Assembly: GCA_030673995.1 (NCBI GenBank)
Contig: DAOUYU010000046.1
Span: 1 to 10,700, forward strand
Source of the DNA: Candidatus Aminicenantota bacterium
GTDB lineage: Bacteria > Acidobacteriota > Aminicenantia > Aminicenantales > Aminicenantaceae
Reading direction: 5' to 3'
DNA length: 10,700 nt
This document shows, piece by piece, positions 6,087-10,700 of this stretch (its first letter is position 1; each line of letters opens with the position of its first letter). A model generated the notes under the pieces. It was not told where the DNA came from. It saw nothing but the letters and a program-made list of their open reading frames with translations, and did no database searches. The translations under genes were made by a program, and so were the position numbers.

Positions 6087-7331
6087 ATGAAATGGTGGGA
6101 AAATAATTTCATTAAAGTTAAAGGCGGGAAACTCTATCTCGGTGAAAGAGAAGCGATAAAAGTGGCCCAAAACTATGGAACTCCTCTTTTCGTCTACGAT
6201 AAAAACCAGATTATTTCCAATTTTTGCTTACTTCAGAAGGCCTTCTCAGATAATACTTCCTTGGAAATAAGAATATGCTACGCAATGAAAGCGAACTCTC
6301 ACCAAGATATTTTGAAAATCCTCAAACGTGAGGGAGCCAGGATTGATGCAGTTTCTCCTGGGGAAGTTAATGAAGCTCTTCGGGCTGGTTTTTCGGGACA
6401 GGAGATAATCTTTACAGGCACAAGCGTCAGCCTCGGAGACCTTAAACAGGTATTCAAACAAGATGGTGTAATTGTCAATATTGATGCCGAAGAACAATTA
6501 GAGCTTATGAGGGAAGTCAGGGAGAGATGGTTTAAGGATAAAAAAATCAAAGTATCTGTAAGATGGAATCCTGGAATCGGAAAAGGATTTAACTCAAATG
6601 TTATCACTGCTGGAGAGAAATCTTTTAATGGAACACCCATTAAATTTGGCATAGAAGAAAAGAGAGTCTTGCCAACTTTTGCGAAGGCCCTTCAGTATGA
6701 CTTTATTCCAGTAGGATTACATCAACATCTTGGCTCTGGCTGGACCAAAAGTGATTTCGAGACAGTAAAAAGTGCTGTAGACAAGATGATCAGGAAAGCA
6801 TTCGAGATACAAAAGAATGGATTTTCAATTGAATTTCTAGATTTTGGCGGCGGCTTCGGACCGAAATATTCCCCCGAGCAGGAGCTGTTTCCTGTAAGTA
6901 AATATGTAGAATACATTTGCCAAAAAGTCAAACAATCTGGCCTTAAGATAAAAGCCATCGCCGTGGAACCAGGGAAATACTTAGTTGGAGATGCAGGTAT
7001 CCTTCTAGTCAAAGTCGAGTACTTGAAAAAAAGCTACAGCAATCTCTTTGCCTGTGTGAATGCAGGGACCTTCAATACGGTGCCAAGACCTTCCATTTAT
7101 GCCAATGCCTATCATCACATCGTCAATTGCTGCAGAGTGAATATTGGAAAAAAGGAGCGGATCACGGTTGCCGGAAATCTGTGTGAGACTGGAGATGTCT
7201 TTGGAAAAGAAATAGAAATGCCGACACCAAAAAAGGGCGATATTCTGGCTGTGTTGTGTGCCGGAGCTTACTGCAGAAGTATGGCATCAAATTTCAACCT
7301 GAGGCAAATACCAAGGGAAATCATCATCTGA
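6087..7331 (+). CDS. lysA: LysA-family (diaminopimelate decarboxylase-like) fold-III PLP decarboxylase
   Basis: A 414-residue, probably cytoplasmic enzyme of the alanine-racemase-fold decarboxylases; the best-known reaction is meso-diaminopimelate to L-lysine. Landmarks: CYAMKAN with PLP-binding Lys68, DAVSPGEV at 88-95, HQHLGS at 212-217, the phosphate-binding GGGFGP at 254-259, EPGK at 294-297, RPSIY at 334-338, CETGD at 366-370 and GAY at 393-395. The usual EPGR has Lys in place of the conserved Arg at 297, an odd change near the substrate site. The frame is open back to a TTG at 6039 inside the DUF72 gene, but ATG 6087 (MKWWEN) matches the usual N-terminal length. AAGGAG at 6051-6056 is too far from it to serve as a normal Shine-Dalgarno. 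No other lysine gene is nearby, so a different basic or diamino acid substrate is possible. Confidence 0.87.
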   Translation: MKWWENNFIKVKGGKLYLGEREAIKVAQNYGTPLFVYDKNQIISNFCLLQKAFSDNTSLEIRICYAMKANSHQDILKILKREGARIDAVSPGEVNEALRAGFSGQEIIFTGTSVSLGDLKQVFKQDGVIVNIDAEEQLELMREVRERWFKDKKIKVSVRWNPGIGKGFNSNVITAGEKSFNGTPIKFGIEEKRVLPTFAKALQYDFIPVGLHQHLGSGWTKSDFETVKSAVDKMIRKAFEIQKNGFSIEFLDFGGGFGPKYSPEQELFPVSKYVEYICQKVKQSGLKIKAIAVEPGKYLVGDAGILLVKVEYLKKSYSNLFACVNAGTFNTVPRPSIYANAYHHIVNCCRVNIGKKERITVAGNLCETGDVFGKEIEMPTPKKGDILAVLCAGAYCRSMASNFNLRQIPREIII

Positions 7332-7339
7332 TGTAGTTT

Positions 7340-7368
7340 TTGACACTCAATTTTCTGCATGTTATAAA
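7340..7368 (+). promoter_or_regulatory. Near-consensus sigma-70-type promoter of the Na/Pi cotransporter-phoU pair
   Basis: A perfect -35 box TTGACA (7340-7345), a 17-base spacer and TATAAA (7363-7368, 5 of 6 to TATAAT) form the best promoter in the window. It starts nine bases after the lysA stop. Transcription from about 7375 excludes the upstream TTG at 7340 as a start for the transporter and leaves a leader of about 50 bases before ATG 7427. Confidence 0.7.
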
Positions 7369-7426
7369 CTTCTCTAATTCAGTATTGTCTGGAAATAAAA
7401 AAACTCGGTTATCTCAGCAGAAAAAA

Positions 7427-8527
7427 ATGAAATCGATCAAAAAGTTTTATTATCAGCATGCCATCATTTTTAACCTCCTCAAATTATTCCTTTTCCTTTA
7501 CACATTTTTTTTCAGTCTGGAATTGATGGGCACATCCCTGAAGATGTTTGGGAAGGGGCTGGCGACCAATCTGCTTCAAACCACAACAAATCCGCTGGTC
7601 GGATTGTTTATCGGAATTCTGGCGACATCTCTCATGCAGTCCTCTTCATCCACCACTTCCATTGTTGTGGGTCTAGTGGGCGGTGGCGTTTTGAATGTGG
7701 CTAATGCCATACCCATAATTATGGGAGCCAATATAGGAACTTCTGTGACCAACAGCCTTGCATCTCTTGCACAGATCAAACGCAATATAGAATTTCAGCG
7801 CGCTTTTTCCGCGGCGATCGTGCACGATTACTTTAACCTGCTGGCCGTTCTTGTGATTTTTCCCCTGCAATATTTCACAAACTTTTTGGGCCGGATAGCA
7901 GCCTTCATGGGGGATCAATTTCAGCATATAGGAGGGCTGAAATTCTTAAGCCCTGTAAAAACAATAACTCAACCTGTGGTGGGTGTTTTTAAACACTGGC
8001 TTGGTGCGTATCCCTGGATCTTACTGGTCTTATCAATCATTTGCCTGCTGCTGGCTTTGACCCAGATGGTGAAGTCTTTAAAAGTTATAATCGTAAAAAA
8101 AGCAGAGGGCTGGTTTGACCGCTACTTATTCAAGACATCTCTTCGTGCTTTTTTGATAGGATTATTGCTGACTGTTCTGGTGCAAAGCAGTTCTATCACG
8201 ACTTCCCTTGCGGTCCCGATGGCGGGAGCAGGCCTCTTGACCATTGCCCAGATTTTTCCTTACACTATAGGGGCTAATCTTGGGACAACTGTAACGGCGA
8301 TTCTGGCGGCATTGGTAACGGGAAACCTGGCAGCAATCATCGTGGCTTTTTCACATCTTTTATTCAATATATCAGGCATGGTTATCTGGTGGCCTTTAAA
8401 ATTTGTGCCGATTTACTTGGCACAAAAATTTTCACGGCTGTCCGTTCGACATAAATTGATCCCGATCATGTATATCTTGATCGCTTTTTTTCTTATTCCA
8501 ATATTAGTCATTTATTTATTAAAATAA
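7427..8527 (+). CDS. Na+/phosphate cotransporter family protein (NptA/YjbB type)
   Basis: A 366-residue polytopic inner-membrane protein with the two inverted Na_Pi_cotrans repeats. Repeat 1 has QSSSSTTS at 71-78 and GANIGTS at 100-106. Repeat 2 has QSSSITTS at 253-260 and GANLGTT at 282-288. The paired QSSS motifs are the transport signature of the SLC34/NptA family, which couples Na+ to phosphate uptake or export. About eight to ten membrane segments are visible, ending in a hydrophobic C-terminal helix (about 344-365). The bacterial YjbB form carries a fused C-terminal PhoU domain; here that part is a separate gene 12 bases downstream. ATG 7427 is chosen because the open frame upstream runs through the promoter and encodes a polar, unfamiliar stretch. 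The Shine-Dalgarno sequence is weak. Confidence 0.92.
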   Translation: MKSIKKFYYQHAIIFNLLKLFLFLYTFFFSLELMGTSLKMFGKGLATNLLQTTTNPLVGLFIGILATSLMQSSSSTTSIVVGLVGGGVLNVANAIPIIMGANIGTSVTNSLASLAQIKRNIEFQRAFSAAIVHDYFNLLAVLVIFPLQYFTNFLGRIAAFMGDQFQHIGGLKFLSPVKTITQPVVGVFKHWLGAYPWILLVLSIICLLLALTQMVKSLKVIIVKKAEGWFDRYLFKTSLRAFLIGLLLTVLVQSSSITTSLAVPMAGAGLLTIAQIFPYTIGANLGTTVTAILAALVTGNLAAIIVAFSHLLFNISGMVIWWPLKFVPIYLAQKFSRLSVRHKLIPIMYILIAFFLIPILVIYLLK

Positions 8528-8539
8528 TGGGAGTCGCCA

Positions 8540-9211
8540 ATGTTTAACAAATTAATTTCAATTTTCAAAAAGAACACCTTGCTGGACCAGGCTTATAAAC
8601 GGTCTTATTCGATGCTGGATTTAGCACGCGAAATGTTTGTAGAAGCAAAGGAATCACTGCGGCATAAAGAAGATAGTGAAATCGACATAAATATTCATGA
8701 TAAAGATGCTGAAATCAACAGGTTCGAACGTGAAGTTCGCCGGGATGTATTCAACCATCTGGCTGTAAGAGGTTCAGAAGGACTTCCTTCTGGTTTGGTC
8801 TTGGTTAGTATTATCATCGATATTGAACGCATAGGTGATTATACAAAAAATATAGTTGAGTTAGCCATGAATCACCCCGGTAAATTGCATGGTGGACAGT
8901 ATGGAGAGGATTTACAGAAGGTAGAAACCGCAGTGGAAGATAACCTGATGAAGACTCGAAACTGTTTTGAATCCTGCGATAGCACTTCTGCTATTGAGCT
9001 TCTCAAGGAGTATAAATGGGTAAATCCCGTCTGCGATAAATGCTTGATGGATTTGATAAAAGAAAAAGATAAAAATATTAAGCCCGGTGATGCTGTATCT
9101 CTCGGAATATATTTCCGCTGGTTGAAAAGAATCAATTCCCATTTACGCAATATTACAACAAGTGTGGTAAATCCGTTTGATCGAATCGGCTTCGAGCCGA
9201 AAAAAAAATGA
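8540..9211 (+). CDS. PhoU-domain protein paired with the Na/Pi cotransporter
   Basis: A 223-residue all-helical protein of the PhoU type, whose members regulate phosphate transport and bind metal clusters through repeated Glu/Asp-rich motifs. The first bundle keeps the signature ERIGDYTKN at 96-104, with acidic helix DKDAEINRFEREVRRD at 54-69. In the second bundle the matching motif is RINSHLRN at 197-204, where the Gly-Asp pair is replaced by Asn-Ser, so the second metal site is probably lost. A CDKC pair at 165-168 is unusual for PhoU. It has a clear Shine-Dalgarno GGGAG (8529-8533) six bases from ATG 8540 and lies 12 bases after the transporter gene, so it belongs to the same operon. It most likely acts as the regulatory partner that is fused to the transporter in other bacteria. 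Confidence 0.85.
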   Translation: MFNKLISIFKKNTLLDQAYKRSYSMLDLAREMFVEAKESLRHKEDSEIDINIHDKDAEINRFEREVRRDVFNHLAVRGSEGLPSGLVLVSIIIDIERIGDYTKNIVELAMNHPGKLHGGQYGEDLQKVETAVEDNLMKTRNCFESCDSTSAIELLKEYKWVNPVCDKCLMDLIKEKDKNIKPGDAVSLGIYFRWLKRINSHLRNITTSVVNPFDRIGFEPKKK

Positions 9212-9228
9212 AACCTTTATTCTCAAAA

Positions 9229-9258
9229 TTGCGTACTACTATATGATTCCTTTATAAT
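9229..9258 (+). promoter_or_regulatory. Candidate promoter of the small secreted protein gene
   Basis: TTGCGT (9229-9234, 3 of 6) is followed after 18 bases by a perfect TATAAT (9253-9258). The predicted start near 9265 gives a leader of about 40 bases carrying GGAGG (9293-9297), eight bases before ATG 9306, the strongest ribosome-binding site in the window. Confidence 0.55.
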
Positions 9259-9305
9259 TTGTGTTTGGTCTACCTTAAAATATCATAAAAACGGAGGAGT
9301 AAAAT

Positions 9306-9701
9306 ATGAAGAAAACATCATCTGCTCTAACCTTATTTGCTTTTCTTTTAGTCTTTTCTTTCGGAATGTCTTTCTCTCAACAGGCTGAACTCAGTGGAAC
9401 ATGGGTAGGGTCGACCGAAGTCCCTGATGCACCAGAACCGGATAAGTTAAGCTTGGTTCTCAAGAAAGAAGAAGGAAAATACAGCGGGACGATCACTGAC
9501 TCAATGGGAATGCTCCAGGATACGGAAATTGAGGATGTGGAATTCAAAGACAACACCCTCACATTCACTTTTCAAGTCGATACCGGGGAAGAATACATAA
9601 CTGTGCATGCGTCACTGACTGTAAAAGGGGATAAACTGATCGGCCACTGGGAAACAGCTGATGGCAACTCAGCATCTATAGAAATGGAAAGACAAAAATA
9701 A
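9306..9701 (+). CDS. Small secreted beta-rich protein of unknown function
   Basis: A 131-residue protein with a classical Sec signal: MKK, then a hydrophobic core to about residue 22, with likely cleavage after SFS near residue 24 (before QQAELSGTW). There is no lipobox, so it is expected in the periplasm or outside. The mature part, about 106 residues, alternates short hydrophobic strands with turns: LSGTWVG, LSLVLKKEEGKYSGTITD, LTFTF, HASLTVKGDKLIGHWE, SASIEMER. This pattern resembles small lipocalin-like or beta-barrel domains that begin with a GxW motif. I do not recognise a specific family. It is acidic overall. It has its own promoter and a strong ribosome-binding site, suggesting good expression. 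Repeat copy B starts directly after the stop codon. Confidence 0.85.
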   Translation: MKKTSSALTLFAFLLVFSFGMSFSQQAELSGTWVGSTEVPDAPEPDKLSLVLKKEEGKYSGTITDSMGMLQDTEIEDVEFKDNTLTFTFQVDTGEEYITVHASLTVKGDKLIGHWETADGNSASIEMERQK

Positions 9702-9766
9702 TTAGCCTGAATTATTTATAAAAACTGCCGCTACAGCAATCTCGACTCGTGAATAATCCAGGTTAG
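9702..9766. repeat. Complete MITE-like inverted-repeat element with 4-bp flanking duplication (copy B)
   Basis: A 57-base core (9706-9762) begins CCTGAATTATTTA and ends TGAATAATCCAGG; the two ends are inverted repeats at 11 of 13 positions. TTAG stands directly outside both ends (9702-9705 and 9763-9766). Bases 9727-9762 are identical to 1-36. The element sits between two convergent genes, right after the TAA stop of the secreted protein gene. As RNA its ends would pair into a 13-bp stem, followed on the plus strand by TTTTT (9767-9771), so it may also work as a terminator for that gene. It is too short to encode anything and would depend on a transposase elsewhere. Confidence 0.8.
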
Positions 9767-9789
9767 TTTTTGACTTAATAACTGCCGAT

Positions 9790-10482
9790 TTATTTTATTT
9801 CAATACCGCCAAAAAGTGCTGTTGCCCTGACGAAGAGGGTAGCTTTTGCTTCCGAGGAGGGAACAGTTCTGTGCTTATCCTCAACCCCTCCGAAAAGCGA
9901 ACTGCTGTCAACAACGACCTTCCAATCGTTCGGAACCCAAATATCAATGCCGCCAAAAACAGCTGTCAACTCAATAGTCGCTTTATCCTCTGCCAATTTA
10001 GCCTGAGAAAAGTCCAACTCTATGCCGCCAAACAAAACTGTAGCTTTGCCGCCTCGAAATTCCTCTGCGTCAAAACGGCGCTTCATTCCTGAAAAGATTG
10101 TAAAAGAATCCAGGTCTTTTGCTTTTACAGAAGGGACTTTTCCTTCATGGTGTCTAAATCCCCGTTTGAAAATAATCCAGAAGCCAGCGCCTATAATCAA
10201 GAGGGGCCAGAAATAATGCCAGACGCTGCCTCCAAATATGTTCCAATTCACCAGCATAAAGAAGGCCCCGATCACAATAAGGATTATCCCAAAACCTGTA
10301 TCGCGAAAATCATGGGCCACTAAATGCCATAAGCCGATAAAAATTAGGATAAGGGGCCAATATGTAGAAAAGATCTCTCCGATATCCAGCTTGCCTAAAT
10401 TAGCGAGCAAGAACAGAAGTCCAATAATGATGATCAATATCCCCAAAAATATTCTTCCTTGATTGCCTCCGATTCTATTCAT
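9790..10482 (-). CDS. Four-helix membrane protein with LiaF-like toast-rack C-terminal domain
   Basis: A 230-residue protein in two parts. Residues 1-108 hold four membrane segments (about 11-28, 42-57, 63-79 and 90-105) arranged as two Trp-Pro-containing hairpins (YWPLILIFIG and FWPLLIIGAG), as in DUF5668/LiaF N-terminal regions. Residues 115-230 form a soluble beta-helical part built on a repeated FGG turn: FSGM 130-133, FGGI 151-154, FGGI 176-179, FGGV 197-200 and FGGI 224-227. This matches the cell-wall-active antibiotic response (LiaF-like) domain. In Firmicutes LiaF inhibits an envelope-stress sensor kinase; no kinase or regulator lies beside this gene, so that role is not implied here. 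AAAGGAG (complement of 10491-10497), eight bases from the ATG, fixes the start. Confidence 0.9.
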   Translation of the reverse strand: MNRIGGNQGRIFLGILIIIIGLLFLLANLGKLDIGEIFSTYWPLILIFIGLWHLVAHDFRDTGFGIILIVIGAFFMLVNWNIFGGSVWHYFWPLLIIGAGFWIIFKRGFRHHEGKVPSVKAKDLDSFTIFSGMKRRFDAEEFRGGKATVLFGGIELDFSQAKLAEDKATIELTAVFGGIDIWVPNDWKVVVDSSSLFGGVEDKHRTVPSSEAKATLFVRATALFGGIEIK

Positions 10483-10520
10483 TTTTCATTCTCCTTTCTT
10501 CATATATATACAATTCATTC

Positions 10521-10549
10521 ATAAAAATAAACAACTCTTTTTTTATCAA
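10521..10549 (-). promoter_or_regulatory. Candidate promoter of the LiaF-like gene
   Basis: On the minus strand TTGATA (5 of 6; complement of 10544-10549) is followed after 17 bases by TTTTAT (4 of 6; complement of 10521-10526). The start site would leave a leader of about 30 bases containing the AAAGGAG ribosome-binding site. Repeat copy D ends only a few bases upstream of this -35 box. Confidence 0.4.
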
Positions 10550-10555
10550 CCCGGG

Positions 10556-10576
10556 CTCGTAAATAATTCAGGCTAA
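10556..10576 (+). repeat. Solo right end of the dispersed inverted repeat (copy D)
   Basis: CTCGTAAATAATTCAGG (10556-10572) matches the right end of copies A and B at 15 of 17 positions and is followed by CTAA, again a YTAR tetramer. No left end was found between here and the LiaF-like gene, so this is a one-ended or decayed copy. Confidence 0.65.
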
Positions 10577-10700
10577 GAGGGATTGAGGAAGGAGCAGTTA
10601 AACATCTTCGCCCTTCCTCCGCCATCACGCCTGACCTCTCCTCTCAGATAGCAAGCAGGCGGAGAACCGAAAGTGAGGCATTTCGCCTTCCCCACTCCCT
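10577..10700. other. Gene-free end of window with hairpin potential
   Basis: No coding frame was seen. GAGGAAGG (10585-10592) can pair with CCTTCCTC (10612-10619). TCCGCC (10618-10623) can pair with GGCGGA (10658-10663), and GCCTG (10629-10633) with CAGGC (10656-10660); these overlap and so are alternatives. The tract is purine/pyrimidine-biased and richer in GC than the nearby genes. It may be the start of another palindromic element running past the window edge. Confidence 0.4.

Noticed and set aside
7340..7426. Longer start for the Na/Pi cotransporter at TTG 7340
   Set aside because: The region contains the TTGACA-17-TATAAA promoter, and the extra residues are polar and unfamiliar.
9186..9208. 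Hairpin TCGGCT-tcg-AGCCGA followed by a run of A as a terminator of the phoU-like gene
   Set aside because: On the plus strand the stem is followed by A, not T, and it lies inside the coding sequence; on the minus strand the T-run precedes the stem.
1..9762. Direct repeats at 1-36 and 9727-9762 as CRISPR repeats
   Set aside because: The copies are 9.7 kb apart with genes between, have inverted ends of their own, and show no spacer array or cas genes.
9764..9798. TTGACT at 9770-9775 as a plus-strand promoter, and the 11-base TAGTTTTTGAC shared with 7334-7344
   Set aside because: There is no good -10 box at the right spacing, and it would fire into the end of a minus-strand gene; the 11-base match alone is weak.

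Overview
This 10.7 kb window is a stretch of bacterial chromosome of moderate to low GC. It holds twelve protein-coding genes and no RNA gene that I could recognise. A lipoprotein-type leader, a Sec-type leader and a binding-protein-like transporter component suggest a Gram-negative-type envelope. The acyl-CoA dehydrogenase and MeaB pair suggests acyl-CoA/methylmalonyl-CoA metabolism. The mix (MeaB, DUF72, a LiaF-like toast-rack protein, a small secreted beta-rich protein) would suit an uncultured anaerobe such as an Aminicenantes-type lineage. That is only an impression; nothing here is taxonomically diagnostic.

Layout. Minus strand, 37-2157: a two-gene operon of acyl-CoA dehydrogenase followed by meaB. 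2158-2581: the longest gene-free stretch, with a likely promoter and a palindrome for that operon and a GC-rich, highly folded element at 2400-2534. 2582-5071: four genes in alternating orientation: a small membrane protein with a cysteine-rich YHS-like tail, acylphosphatase, a ThiD-type kinase and an orphan substrate-binding lipoprotein. 5165-9701: a plus-strand run of DUF72 protein, LysA-family decarboxylase, Na/Pi cotransporter, PhoU-like protein and a small secreted protein. The Na/Pi-PhoU pair has its own near-consensus promoter, and so does the secreted protein. 9790-10482: a minus-strand four-helix membrane protein with a LiaF-like domain. The last 120 bases have hairpin potential but no gene.

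The most striking non-coding signal is a family of very short dispersed repeats at 1-40, 4044-4069, 9702-9766 and 10556-10576. The complete copy (9706-9762, 57 bp) has imperfect 13-bp inverted ends beginning CCTG, and TTAG directly flanks both ends. A minimal 18-bp copy at 4048-4065 is flanked on both sides by CTAA. This looks like a MITE-like element making a 4-bp YTAR target duplication. Because YTAR contains the stop triplets TAA and TAG, insertion at the last codon of a gene leaves the protein intact. In two genes (meaB, thiD-type) the YTAR copy supplies the stop codon itself, and in a third the element begins directly after the stop.

How the genes work together: MeaB is the GTPase chaperone of methylmalonyl-CoA mutase, and acyl-CoA dehydrogenase fits the same acyl-CoA pathway; the mutase itself is not in view. 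The Na/Pi cotransporter and PhoU-like protein form a phosphate-uptake pair. The remaining genes look like independent housekeeping or envelope genes.
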